The notes beneath the pieces were generated by a model. It saw nothing but the letters and a program-made list of their open reading frames with translations. It searched no databases and was not told the DNA's origin. A stretch of DNA of 64,000 bases from Micromonospora craniellae (lineage in GTDB: Bacteria > Actinomycetota > Actinomycetes > Mycobacteriales > Micromonosporaceae), in NCBI RefSeq assembly GCF_014764405.1, contig NZ_CP061725.1, positions 6,324,001 to 6,388,000 on the forward strand. Reading direction: 5' to 3'. Of this stretch, positions 40,772 through 49,592 are shown piece after piece. Every line of letters begins with the position of its first letter. Within the stretch, counting starts at the first letter, position 1. A program made the position numbers and the translations under genes.

Positions 40772-42436
40772 TCATCGGCCGTTGTCGGCGAGCGCCTTCT
40801 CGTGGAACGCGCGGCCCTCCTCGCCACCGGTGTCCAGGAACTCCTTGCGCACCTGGGCCAGGTCGCTGACCGGGCGACGGCCGCGCAGGATGTCGCGGAT
40901 CTTGTCGTCGGTCGGTTGGATGATCTTCGACCAGTTCGCCGGCAGCTCCAGCTTGATCCCGGCGAACAGGTCCTGCTCCATCTGGCCGATGTGGTTGCGG
41001 TAGTAGCCGATGTAGTCCTGCACGTAGTTGGGGGTGTCGCCGCTGCGCACCTTGACCGGCACCCGGCCGCCGATGTGGGTGTACTGCGCGCCCAACTCGC
41101 TGCGGCCCAGCTCGGTCAGGGTCGGGGTGCCGTCGGCGCCCCGGGTGAAGTGCTGGCCCTCGGCGCCGTACTCGCGCAGCTCGAACTCGCGGCTGCCGAA
41201 CGGCGCGGCACACCAGTTGAGCACCCGCAGCAGCTCGTCGACCCGCTCGGCGGCCAGGTCCTTCTTGAGAAAGGTATAGAAGATCGGCTTCTCACTTCCC
41301 CAGACGACCGGTTGGGCGCCCTGCGCGCCGAACAGCGGCAGCGGCTGCATGTTGAAGGTGGGCAGTTCCTTGACCCGTTCGCTCTGCATGCCCTGCCAGG
41401 CGCCGAGACCGTCCTGGAACAGCAGGATCTTGCCGGCCTTGAACAGCTGCTTCTCGTCGGCGCCCCGGCTGGCGACGGTGTCGGGGTGCACCAGACCCTC
41501 GGCGAACAGCCGGGCGGTGAACGCCAGCGCCGCCTCGAAGGCCGGGTTCTCGAACTTGTGTTCCAGGCCGCCGTCTGGCTTCTTGCGCCAGATCTGCTGG
41601 CAGCCGAACAGCTGCTGCACCACGTCGAAGACGCTGCCGAAGGCCCACACCCCCTTGGCCGGGTCGGTGGCCTTCTTGCCGATCTCATACAGCTCGTCGG
41701 GGGTGGTGGGGGTGGCCAGGCCGGCGGCGTCGAACAGGTCCTTGCGGTGGAACATGGCCCACGCGAACGGCCCGTCGGTGGGGAACGGCACGGCGTAGAG
41801 CCGTCCACCCCAGACCGAGTACTCCCAGGCGCCGCTGGGCAGCGAGGCGAGGTACGGGTACTTCGCCGCGTTGTCGCCCTGGAGGTGGTCGGTCAGGTCG
41901 GTGAACAGCGCCTTGACCGCGTCGGAGAACCGGGCGACCTTGTCCACCTCCCAGTTCGGTGCGCAGAGCAGGTCCGGCACGTCCCGGGCGCCGAGCATGG
42001 CGTTGAGCTTGTCGGAGTAGGTGTTGCCGTCCTGCAGGCTCGGGCTGACCTCCACGCCGAGCTTGCCGTTGACCGCGGCAAGGTACGCGTTGCGCCCCAG
42101 CGGCGGCGGGGTCGGGCCCCACCACGGGGTCATCGTCTGGATCGGGGGGCCGCCCCGGCCCGGCTGCTCGGTGACCGCGTCGACGAGTTGGCGCGGGTAG
42201 CTGAGATAGCCGTCCGGGATCGGGCCCTCGCCGGGGATGTCCGGCTTGAGCAGTTCGACCCGCTGGTAGGTGGGCAGCACCGCCTTGATGGCGTCGGCGC
42301 CGGTGGCGCTGCCCTGGCTGCCGGCTTCCTTGCTGCATCCGGCCAGGGCGCCGCCGCCCACGGTCGCGGCGGCGCCGAGGCCGACCAACCGCAGCATGGT
42401 CCGGCGGTCGGTGGATGTGCGCGTAAGAGGCGTCAC
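40772..42436 (-). CDS. Sugar-importer substrate-binding lipoprotein (LplA-like)
   Basis: The ~554-aa binding protein is larger than maltose types and close to the LplA/oligosaccharide group. The N-terminus carries a Tat motif DRRTMLRLVGLG and a lipobox LAGC, so it is a Tat lipoprotein. GTG 42434-42436 has GGGAG seven bases before it. The central part has WEVDKVARFSDAVKALFTDL and GCQQIWRKKPDGG. It captures the oligosaccharide that the GH31/GH42/GH3 enzymes then process. Confidence 0.88.
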   Translation of the reverse strand: MTPLTRTSTDRRTMLRLVGLGAAATVGGGALAGCSKEAGSQGSATGADAIKAVLPTYQRVELLKPDIPGEGPIPDGYLSYPRQLVDAVTEQPGRGGPPIQTMTPWWGPTPPPLGRNAYLAAVNGKLGVEVSPSLQDGNTYSDKLNAMLGARDVPDLLCAPNWEVDKVARFSDAVKALFTDLTDHLQGDNAAKYPYLASLPSGAWEYSVWGGRLYAVPFPTDGPFAWAMFHRKDLFDAAGLATPTTPDELYEIGKKATDPAKGVWAFGSVFDVVQQLFGCQQIWRKKPDGGLEHKFENPAFEAALAFTARLFAEGLVHPDTVASRGADEKQLFKAGKILLFQDGLGAWQGMQSERVKELPTFNMQPLPLFGAQGAQPVVWGSEKPIFYTFLKKDLAAERVDELLRVLNWCAAPFGSREFELREYGAEGQHFTRGADGTPTLTELGRSELGAQYTHIGGRVPVKVRSGDTPNYVQDYIGYYRNHIGQMEQDLFAGIKLELPANWSKIIQPTDDKIRDILRGRRPVSDLAQVRKEFLDTGGEEGRAFHEKALADNGR

Positions 42437-42492
42437 GGCGCACTCCCTTCGTCATCGATAACGGTTTGCGGAGCGGGGGACTCCGGCTAGGA

Positions 42493-42521
42493 TTAGTTGG
42501 GGTTCTAGCCGAACAAACTAA
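42493..42521. promoter_or_regulatory. ROK/XylR-type operator between importer and ROK genes
   Basis: TTAGTTG, 14 nt, CAAACTAA. It lies between the divergent binding-protein gene and the ROK regulator gene, and its half-sites equal those at 36130. The reverse strand reads TTAGTTTGTTCGG, close to the XylR consensus. Confidence 0.62.
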
Positions 42522-42647
42522 TCGACGGCTATCCCGTCCCACAAGACAGGGCGTGCCGGCGGCCCGGACGGCGTGGCCGGTCCCGCCACGGCGGTACGCG
42601 ATGATGGACGCGCGCGCCACGACACCGGCGCAGGGAGCGGGCAGATC

Positions 42648-43865
42648 GTGATCAGCATCCAGAACGAACCGCAGCCGACCGACCTCGGTGACGTGCGGGT
42701 CGCCAACCGCGCGGTGGTCCTGCGGCACGTCCGCCTGCACGCCCCCTGCTCCCGTGCCGACATCGCCGCCCGCACCGGCCTGAACAAGGCCACCGTCTCC
42801 AGCCTGGTCAGCGAACTGATCGACCAACGACTGGTGCGCGAGACCGGGCTCACCGAGAACCGGGTCGGCCGCCCGGCGACGATGCTGGTGCTCGACGGCG
42901 AACCGTACGCCGCGCTCGGCCTGCAGATCGGCGCCGACGAACTCGTGGCGGTCGCCATCGACCTCGGCGGCAACAGGCTGCTCACCTGGCGGCGGGCCTT
43001 CGCTCCCGGCACGGTCCCCCCCGCCGAGACGCTACGCGCGCTGACCGCCCTGGCCCGCCGCGCGATCGGCCGGGTCACCAGCCAGGGCCGCACCGTGCTC
43101 GGCCTCACCGTCGGGGCGCCCGGGCTGGTGGACGCCGCCGGGACGGTCCCGCTGTCCGACGCCCTGGGCTGGCGGGACGTGCCGGTCGCCGCAGACCTGC
43201 GCGCGGCCCTGCGCGAGCCCGCCTTCGCCGTCGGCGTGGACAGCGTCGCCAACCTCGCGGCCCTGGCCGAACAGCGACACGGCCCGCACGCCGGCACCAC
43301 CGACCTGGTGCACCTGACCGGCGGCATCACCGTCGGCGCCGGGATCATCGCCGCCGGCCGGCTGCTGCGCGGCGGGCGCGGCCTCGCCGGCGGGATCGGC
43401 CACCTGCCGGTGGACCCGTCCGGGCCGCCCTGCGACTGCGGCGCCCGGGGCTGCCTGACCGCGCTGGTCGGGCTGCCCGCCGTGGTACGCCGGCTGTTGC
43501 CCGACGCCGAGGCCGACGGCCCGGTCACCGACTACCTGCCGGAGCTGACCCGGATCGTGGCCCTGGCCCGCCAGGACGACCCCACCGTGCGCAGCGGTCT
43601 GGCCGAGACCGGCCGGCACCTCGGCCAGGGCGTGGCCGTCCTGGCCGACCTGCTCAACCCGGAGGCGGTGGTGCTCGGCGACCACTTCGCGACCCTGGCG
43701 CCCTGGCTGCTGCCGGCGGCCCGGTCGGAACTCGCCGCGCGCGCCCACGCCCCCGCGGCCGGCGGCGCGCGGCTCGACGCCTCCACCCTGGACACCGCGG
43801 CGGCGCTCGGCGGGGCCACCGCGGCCCTGGCCGTCGTCGAGGCCGGGCGGTTACCGACCCGCTGA
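42648..43865 (+). CDS. ROK-family transcriptional repressor (XylR/NagC-like)
   Basis: The 405-aa protein has an N-terminal winged HTH (NRAVVLRHVRLHAPCSRADIAARTGLNKATVSSLVSELIDQ; about residues 15-60) and a sugar-kinase-like ROK domain: LTGGITVGAGIIAAGRLLRGGRGLAGGIGHLPV and the zinc motif CDCGARGCL. The motif Glu after the last Cys is replaced, so it is likely a regulator rather than a kinase. It is divergent from the importer with a palindromic operator between. It probably represses the carbohydrate genes until the sugar binds. Confidence 0.9.
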   Translation: MISIQNEPQPTDLGDVRVANRAVVLRHVRLHAPCSRADIAARTGLNKATVSSLVSELIDQRLVRETGLTENRVGRPATMLVLDGEPYAALGLQIGADELVAVAIDLGGNRLLTWRRAFAPGTVPPAETLRALTALARRAIGRVTSQGRTVLGLTVGAPGLVDAAGTVPLSDALGWRDVPVAADLRAALREPAFAVGVDSVANLAALAEQRHGPHAGTTDLVHLTGGITVGAGIIAAGRLLRGGRGLAGGIGHLPVDPSGPPCDCGARGCLTALVGLPAVVRRLLPDAEADGPVTDYLPELTRIVALARQDDPTVRSGLAETGRHLGQGVAVLADLLNPEAVVLGDHFATLAPWLLPAARSELAARAHAPAAGGARLDASTLDTAAALGGATAALAVVEAGRLPTR

Positions 43866-43923
43866 CCTGGGCGCCGCGCACCGAGTCTTGACCGGACCGG
43901 TCGATGGCGCCAACCTCGAAGCG

Positions 43924-43953
43924 AGCCGCCCCGTTCGGGCACCCGGGGCGGCT
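43924..43953 (+). terminator. Terminator of the ROK regulator gene
   Basis: AGCCGCCCCG and CGGGGCGGCT (10-bp perfect arms) followed by tgttctcc. Confidence 0.7.
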
Positions 43954-43970
43954 TGTTCTCCGCGGTTCGT

Positions 43971-43982
43971 CGAAGCGCTTCG
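43971..43982. promoter_or_regulatory. LacI-family operator 1 (GH3-lacI operon)
   Basis: CGAAGCGCTTCG, a palindrome of the LacI type with central CG, about 125 bp before the GH3 ATG. Confidence 0.7.
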
Positions 43983-44044
43983 CCTGCGTCCGGGCCGGCG
44001 ACCGTCACCCCACCGTCACCTGCGATGCCGCTCGGCCATCCGCC

Positions 44045-44060
44045 GTCGAAGCGCTTCGAC
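44045..44060. promoter_or_regulatory. LacI-family operator 2 (GH3-lacI operon)
   Basis: GTCGAAGCGCTTCGAC is a perfect 16-bp palindrome, 35 bp before the GH3 start. Its centre is 76 bp from that of operator 1, about seven helical turns, which would allow looping. Confidence 0.75.
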
Positions 44061-44094
44061 CTCCGGCGCGCCGGGCACTGGAAGGCGATCCACC

Positions 44095-46542
44095 ATGACC
44101 GACCGCACCCTGCCCGCATCCCGGGACCGGATCGATGACCTGCTGGCCCGGCTCACCCTGCCGGAGAAGATCGGCCTGCTGCACCAGTGGCAGGCCCCGG
44201 TCCCCCGGCTCGGCCTGCCCCCGTTCAAGACCGGCACCGAAGCGCTGCACGGCGTCGCCTGGCTCGGCCCGGCCACCGTGTTCCCCCAGGTCATCGGCCT
44301 GGCCAGCAGTTGGGACCCCGACCTGGTACGCGCCGTCGGCGTGGCCGTCGGCACCGAGGTACGCGCCAAGAACCACGCCGACCCCGACCGCGTCGGCCTC
44401 AACGTCTGGGCCCCCGTGGTCAACCCGCTGCGCGACCCGCGCTGGGGCCGCAACGAGGAAGGCTGGTCCGAGGACCCGTGGCTGACCGGGCGGCTCGCCA
44501 CCGCGTACGCGCAGGGGCTGCGCGGTGACCATCCCGAGCGGCTGCGGACCGCCCCCACGGTCAAGCACTTCCTCGGCTACAACAACGAGACCGACCGGGC
44601 CACCACCTCCAGCGACCTGCCGCCCCGGGTGCTGCACGAGTACGAACTGCCCGCGTTCCGCGCCCCGATCGCCGCCGGCGCGGCGGTCGGCGCGATGGCG
44701 TCGTACAACCTGGTCGACGGGGTGCCGGCGCACCTGAGCCCGCTGATCGACGCCGAGCTGCGCAGGTGGGCGCCGGACGAGGTGCTGGTGGTCGGCGACG
44801 CCGGCGCGATCGGCAACCTCGCCGACCTGCAGGGCCACGCCCCCGACCACGTCCACGGGTTCGCCGCCGCGCTGCGCGCCGGGATCGACAGCTTCACCGA
44901 GGACCACACCGACAGCGCACCCACCCGGCGGTGGCTGACCGAGGCACTGGACCGGGGCCTGATCTCCGAGTCCGACGTGGACCGGGCGGTACGGCGCATC
45001 CTGTCCGTGCGGCTGCGCCTGGGTGACCTGGACCCGCCGCACGACGACCCGTACGCCGCGACACCCGCCGACGTCGTCGACTGCCCGGCCCACCGCGACC
45101 TGGCCCGGCAGGCCGCCCGCGAGTCCGTGGTGCTGCTGCGCAACACCGGTCTGCTGCCCCTGGCGGCCGGTACGCGGGTCGCCGTGCTCGGTCCGCTGGC
45201 CGACGCCGTCCACGAGGACTGGTACAGCGGCACCCTGCCGTACGCGGTGACCACCTACCAGGGGCTGGCCGGACGGCTGCCGCAGGTCACCACCCACTCG
45301 GGCGCCGACCGTGTCGCGCTGCGGGTCGGCGACCGGTATGTGGGCTGCCCGGACACCGCCGACGGCGGCCCGCTGACGCTCGGCGCCGACGCCACCTGGT
45401 TCGACGTGTTCGACTGGGGTCGTGACACGGTGGCGCTGCGGGCTGTCGGCAACGGCCGGCACGTCGGCGCCGACGACGACGGCGCCCTGCGCAACGACCG
45501 GCCCGGCCCGGGCGGCTGGGTGGTGCGCGAGACGTTCCAGTTCGACCCGCTGCCCGCCGGCACCGTGCTGCTGCGGCACCTGGCCACCGACCGGTACGTC
45601 ACCGCCGACGACCAGGGGCGGCTGCGGGTCGACGGCGACGACCGGCAGGCTGCCACCGCCTTCGGTATCGACCTGGTGATCGACGGCGCCGCCGAGGCCG
45701 CCGCGCTGGCCGCCGACGCCGACGTGGCGGTGGTGACGCTCGGCAACCACCCGATGGTCAACGGCCGCGAGACCGAGGACCGGGTGGACCTGGCCCTGCC
45801 CGCCCGGCAGGAGGCCATGCTGCGCGCCGTGCACGCCGCCAATCCCCGGACGGTGCTGGTGGTGACCAGCAGCTACCCGTACGCGATCGGGTGGGCGCAG
45901 CAGCACCTGCCGGCGGTGCTGTGGTCCGCCCACGGCGGGCAGGAACACGGCCGGGCCCTGACCGACGTGCTGCTCGGCGACGCCGACCCGGCCGGCCGGC
46001 TCACCCAGACCTGGTACGCCGACACCGCCGACCTGCCCGACCTGCTCGACTACGACGTGATCGGCGCCGACTCCACCTACCTGTACTTCCGGGGCGATCC
46101 GCTGTACCCGTTCGGTCACGGGCTGTCCTACGCCCACTTCGACTACGCCGACCTGCGATTGAGCACCACCACCGCGACCGTCGGCGACACGGTGGAGGTG
46201 AGCGTGGACGTCACCAACACCGGATCCCGGCCCGGCGTGGAGGTGGTGCAGCTCTACACCCGGCAACGCCGCTCCCGGGTCAAGCAGCCGCTGCGGCAAC
46301 TGCGCGACTTCGGCCGGGTCACCCTGGCCCCCGGCGAACGCCGGACGGTGACGCTGCGGCTGCACACCGCCGAGCTGGGCTGGTGGGACGCCGAACGCGA
46401 CGGTCTCGTGGTCGAGGACACCACCCACACCGTGCTGGTCGGACGCTCCGCCACCGACGTACGGCTGGTCGGCGCGGTGGACGTACGCGGCGACGCGGCG
46501 GCACGGTCGGCGCGGCTGCACAGCACGAGCGGGGTCCGGTGA
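44095..46542 (+). CDS. GH3 beta-glucosidase/beta-xylosidase with inserted fascin-like domain
   Basis: The 815-aa enzyme has the GH3 N domain (TLPEKIGLLHQWQ, RWGRNEEGWSEDPWLTG, TVKHFLGYNNETDR). The nucleophile Asp is in VLVVGDAGAIGNL (about residue 239) and the C domain has RESVVLLRNTGLLPL, NHPMVNGRETEDR and YPFGHGLSYAHF. A fibronectin-III-like end follows. About residues 400-530 hold an extra beta-trefoil/fascin-like region (TWFDVFDWGRDTVALRAVGN, LLRHLATDRYVTADDQGRL) inside the C domain. No signal peptide. It overlaps the LacI gene by 4 bp and has twin LacI operators, so it is controlled by that repressor. Confidence 0.9.
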   Translation: MTDRTLPASRDRIDDLLARLTLPEKIGLLHQWQAPVPRLGLPPFKTGTEALHGVAWLGPATVFPQVIGLASSWDPDLVRAVGVAVGTEVRAKNHADPDRVGLNVWAPVVNPLRDPRWGRNEEGWSEDPWLTGRLATAYAQGLRGDHPERLRTAPTVKHFLGYNNETDRATTSSDLPPRVLHEYELPAFRAPIAAGAAVGAMASYNLVDGVPAHLSPLIDAELRRWAPDEVLVVGDAGAIGNLADLQGHAPDHVHGFAAALRAGIDSFTEDHTDSAPTRRWLTEALDRGLISESDVDRAVRRILSVRLRLGDLDPPHDDPYAATPADVVDCPAHRDLARQAARESVVLLRNTGLLPLAAGTRVAVLGPLADAVHEDWYSGTLPYAVTTYQGLAGRLPQVTTHSGADRVALRVGDRYVGCPDTADGGPLTLGADATWFDVFDWGRDTVALRAVGNGRHVGADDDGALRNDRPGPGGWVVRETFQFDPLPAGTVLLRHLATDRYVTADDQGRLRVDGDDRQAATAFGIDLVIDGAAEAAALAADADVAVVTLGNHPMVNGRETEDRVDLALPARQEAMLRAVHAANPRTVLVVTSSYPYAIGWAQQHLPAVLWSAHGGQEHGRALTDVLLGDADPAGRLTQTWYADTADLPDLLDYDVIGADSTYLYFRGDPLYPFGHGLSYAHFDYADLRLSTTTATVGDTVEVSVDVTNTGSRPGVEVVQLYTRQRRSRVKQPLRQLRDFGRVTLAPGERRTVTLRLHTAELGWWDAERDGLVVEDTTHTVLVGRSATDVRLVGAVDVRGDAAARSARLHSTSGVR

Positions 46543-47612
46543 GCCGGCGCGGTCGGGTCGCGTCGGGCCAGCCCACCATCGCCGACGTGGCCCGGCACGC
46601 GGGTGTCGCGGTGAGCACCGTGTCGTACGTGCTCAGCGGCAAACGGGCCATCTCCGAGCTGACCCGCAACCGGGTGCTGGCCAGCATCCGGGTCCTCGGC
46701 TACCACCCGAACGCCGGGGCGCGGGCACTGGCCAGCCGCCGCTCCAACGTGATCGCCCTGGTGCTGCCGCTGCGCCCGGGCATCCAGGTGCCGGTGGTGA
46801 TGCAGTTCGCCACGGCGGTGGTGACCTCGGCCCGCCGCCACGACCACGACGTGCTGCTGGTGACCTCCGACGAGGGGCCGGAGGGGCTGCGTCGGGTCGC
46901 CGCCGGGGCGCTCGTCGACGGGGTGCTGGTGATGGACGTGGAGCTGCACGACGTACGGGTGCCGCTGCTGCGGGAGCTGGGGCGCCCCAGTGTGCTGATC
47001 GGCGTACCCGCCGACACCACCGGCCTGACCTGTGTGGACCTGGACTTCCACCGGGCCGGTCAGGTGTGCGTGGAGCACCTGGCGGGGCTCGGCCACCGGC
47101 GGGTGGCGCTGCTCGGCGCGCCGGCCGCCGTCTACGACCGGGGCACCGGGTTCGCGCACCGCACCCGGGCCGGGGTGGTGGAGGCGGCCGGGCGTCACCG
47201 CGTCGACGCGGTGACGCTGCCGTGCGAGGAGAACGCCGCCGACGTCCGCCGACGGGTGGTGGAGCTGTTCGCCCGACATCCCGACCTGTCCGGCCTGGTG
47301 ATGCAGAACGAGGCGGCCGTCGGTGCGGTGCAGGCCGCCCTGGCCGGGCTGGGGCGGCGGGTGCCGCACGACGTGTCGATGGTGGCGGTCTGCCCGGACC
47401 AGTTCGCCGAGCACGCCGGTCCCCGGCTCACCTCGGTGCCGGTGCCCGCCGAGGAGATCGGCCGGCAGGCGGTGGCGGTGCTGATGCGCAAGCTGGCCGA
47501 GGAGCCGGTGCCGGAGACGACGCTGCTGGAGCCCCGACTGACCGTGCGGGACAGCACGGCCAGCCCGGTGGTCGACACCGCGACGTACGGTGGCCCGACG
47601 CCGGTGCGGTGA
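46539..47612 (+). CDS. LacI-family repressor
   Basis: The 357-aa protein has the HTH (PTIADVARHAGVAVSTVSYVLSGKRAISE, about residues 11-40), the hinge helix (ARALASRRSNVIALVLPL), and a periplasmic-binding-protein-like effector domain. It starts at a GTG overlapping the GH3 stop (GTGA). It very likely binds the two CGAAGCGCTTCG operators upstream of the GH3 gene and so controls itself. Confidence 0.92.
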   Translation: MSRRGRVASGQPTIADVARHAGVAVSTVSYVLSGKRAISELTRNRVLASIRVLGYHPNAGARALASRRSNVIALVLPLRPGIQVPVVMQFATAVVTSARRHDHDVLLVTSDEGPEGLRRVAAGALVDGVLVMDVELHDVRVPLLRELGRPSVLIGVPADTTGLTCVDLDFHRAGQVCVEHLAGLGHRRVALLGAPAAVYDRGTGFAHRTRAGVVEAAGRHRVDAVTLPCEENAADVRRRVVELFARHPDLSGLVMQNEAAVGAVQAALAGLGRRVPHDVSMVAVCPDQFAEHAGPRLTSVPVPAEEIGRQAVAVLMRKLAEEPVPETTLLEPRLTVRDSTASPVVDTATYGGPTPVR

Positions 47613-47644
47613 CGCCGCCGGTGGGGCGGCCCGGCGCGGCTCAC

Positions 47645-47650
47645 TAGACT
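47645..47650 (+). promoter_or_regulatory. -10 hexamer TAGACT of the coiled-coil gene
   Basis: TAGACT, 9 nt, then ATG 47660, the same pattern as other leaderless genes of the window. Confidence 0.45.
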
Positions 47651-47659
47651 GCCGGTTCG

Positions 47660-48853
47660 ATGGACGTCCAGCCCGCCCCCACCGCTGACACCCGCCCCTG
47701 CGCCCACTGCGGACGTGACGTGCCGCAGCGCGTCGGCGCGGGTCGCCCGTTCCGCTACTGCCGGGACAACGACGGCGCCTGCCAGCGGGCGTCCCGCAAC
47801 ACCCGGATGCGGCACCGCAACGCCCCCGGCCTGCCCGGGCAGGTGGCCCGCACGTGGGAGGCGGTGGACCGGCTGGACCAGATCGTCGAGACGCTGACCG
47901 AGGCCCTGCACGCCGAGTTGTCTCCGTCTGGGGTGCAGCGCCAGGTGGCGCAGGTCCGCGCGGAGACCGCCGGTGAGGTCGCGGCGGCGCAGGCCGAGCG
48001 CGACGAGGCGCTGCGGGCGGCCGAGGACGCCGCCGCCCGCGCCGAGCGGGACCGCCGGGCAGCCGAGTCCGCCGCCGCCGACCGGCACGCCGCGCGGGCC
48101 GAGTCCGCCGAAGCCGCCGCGCGGGCTGCCGGCGCCGATCAGCGGGCCGAGGCTGCCGAGTCGGCCCGCGACGAGGCCCGGCGCGCGGCGGTGGCCGCCC
48201 AGGCGCTGCGGGCGCAGGCCGAGGCCGACCGGGACCTCGCCCGGGCGCAGGCGGCCACCCTGCGGGCCGAGCGGGACACCGCACACCGCCGGGGCGCCGA
48301 CCTCACCGCCGAGCGGGACACCGCGCGCGCCGACGCCGAACGGGCCACCCGTGCCCTCGGCGAGGCCGGCGCCGAGGCCGAGCGGTCGCGGATCGAGGCG
48401 GAGCGGTCGCGGGCCGCCGCCGACCAGGCCCAGGCCCAGCTCGTCCAGGCCCGCGCCGACGGGGAGCAGTACAAGGCCGAGGCGGCGCAGGCCCGTGCCG
48501 CCGCCGACCGGGACCGGGCCCAGGTGGCGGCGGCCCAGGCGGAGCTGGCGGCGGTGCAGGCCGAGATCGAGCGGACGCGTACCCAGGCCGCCGCCGACCG
48601 GGACCGGGCCCAGGCGGTGGCCCGGCAGTCCACCGGGGACCTGGCCGCGGCCCGCGCCGACGTCACCACGCTGCGCGCCGACCTGACCGCCGCCCGCGCC
48701 GCCGCGAGCGTCGCCGAACGCGGGCTCGACGACGCGACGGTACGGCTGCGCGCGACGGAGGCCGACCGTGACGACGCCCGCCAGCGCGTGGCCCAGCTGG
48801 CCGCCCAGGTCGCCGACCTGGCCACCGCCCTGACCCGCCGCGCCACCTCCTGA
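47660..48853 (+). CDS. Zinc-motif protein with long Ala/Arg/Glu coiled coil
   Basis: The 397-aa protein is not recognised as a named family. The N-terminus has a four-Cys motif: CAHCGRDVP and RYCRDNDGACQRASRN (Cys at about 14, 17, 34 and 41) that can hold one zinc. After a short basic link, residues ~75-390 are almost only Ala, Arg, Glu, Asp and Gln in heptad-like repeats (DRDRAQ, AERDTARADAE). This is an extended coiled coil of about 300 residues. Similar layouts are seen in DNA-linked scaffolds such as KfrA. The DNA-binding or structural role is inference. Confidence 0.7.
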   Translation: MDVQPAPTADTRPCAHCGRDVPQRVGAGRPFRYCRDNDGACQRASRNTRMRHRNAPGLPGQVARTWEAVDRLDQIVETLTEALHAELSPSGVQRQVAQVRAETAGEVAAAQAERDEALRAAEDAAARAERDRRAAESAAADRHAARAESAEAAARAAGADQRAEAAESARDEARRAAVAAQALRAQAEADRDLARAQAATLRAERDTAHRRGADLTAERDTARADAERATRALGEAGAEAERSRIEAERSRAAADQAQAQLVQARADGEQYKAEAAQARAAADRDRAQVAAAQAELAAVQAEIERTRTQAAADRDRAQAVARQSTGDLAAARADVTTLRADLTAARAAASVAERGLDDATVRLRATEADRDDARQRVAQLAAQVADLATALTRRATS

Positions 48854-48923
48854 CCTCCCCGCTCCGCGTCCTCCCGCCGGCCTTCCGGTCCCGATGGGCG
48901 ACGATCCGACGCCCCGCACATCC

Positions 48924-48986
48924 CCGGTTGATCAATTTGGGCGCGGATGCCGGGGAGACCACAGCCGAAACCTCTTGATCAACCGG
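48924..48986. repeat. Imperfect palindromic element with TTGATCAA ends
   Basis: CCGGTTGATCAA (48924-48935) and TTGATCAACCGG (48975-48986) are exact inverse complements, 39 nt apart. It lies in a 327-bp gap between the coiled-coil gene and rbpA. The form is that of a small intergenic repeat (REP/MITE-like); no second copy was seen in this window. Confidence 0.6.
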
Positions 48987-49180
48987 CCTGGGTCTTCACC
49001 GCCACCGCGCCGCCGAGACGACCCGGCGGGCGGACCCGACCGGGTGCGCGCTGCGGCCCGCTACCCTTGACCACGCACCCGCCGTGCTGCGGGACGTCAG
49101 GACTTGGCCGCGGGAATGGCTCGGCGACGGCGGACCGTTACACCGATAGGACCAGCACCACCACAGAGGGGAAGTCGATC

Positions 49181-49522
49181 ATGGGCGAGCGCATGCTGCG
49201 CGGTAGCCGACTGGGCGCGGTCAGCTACGAATCCGATCGCAACACGGAGCTCGCGCCGCGGCAGACCCGCGAGTACCTGTGTGCCAAGGGTCACCAGTTC
49301 GAGGTGCCGTTCGCCGTCGACGCCGAGGTGCCGACCACCTGGGAGTGCAAGTTCGACGGCAGCGTGGCCCGGCTGGTCGACGGCAACGAGCCGGAGCAGA
49401 AGAAGGCCAAGCCGCCGCGCACCCACTGGGACATGCTGCTGGAGCGGCGTTCCATCGCCGAGCTGGAGGACATCCTCGCCGAGCGGCTCCAGGAGGTCCG
49501 TACCCGCCGCGGTCGCGCCTGA
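49181..49522 (+). CDS. rbpA: RNA polymerase-binding protein RbpA
   Basis: The 113-aa protein is an actinobacterial transcription factor that binds RNA polymerase and group 1/2 sigma factors and stabilises the open complex. It has the N-terminal RGSRLGAVSYESDRN, the core with YLCAKGHQFEVPF and the second Cys in TTWECKFDGSVARL, and the C-terminal sigma-interacting helix (MLLERRSIAELEDILAERLQEVR). The length is as in other members. Followed by a strong terminator. Confidence 0.95.
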   Translation: MGERMLRGSRLGAVSYESDRNTELAPRQTREYLCAKGHQFEVPFAVDAEVPTTWECKFDGSVARLVDGNEPEQKKAKPPRTHWDMLLERRSIAELEDILAERLQEVRTRRGRA

Positions 49523-49535
49523 CCCGTCAACCACC

Positions 49536-49566
49536 GGCGCCCCGGGAGGTCATCTCCCGGGGCGCC
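49536..49566. terminator. Bidirectional terminator rbpA/fxsA
   Basis: GGCGCCCCGGGAG and CTCCCGGGGCGCC pair perfectly (13 bp) around GTCAT. Confidence 0.8.
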
Positions 49567-49592
49567 ATCGTGCCTTGAGGTGTCGCTCGCGG

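Noticed and set aside
47195..48921. Long minus-strand frames opposite the coiled-coil gene
   Set aside because: Shadows of the repetitive Ala/Arg/Glu coding; only the plus strand has a zinc motif and a -10/start pair.
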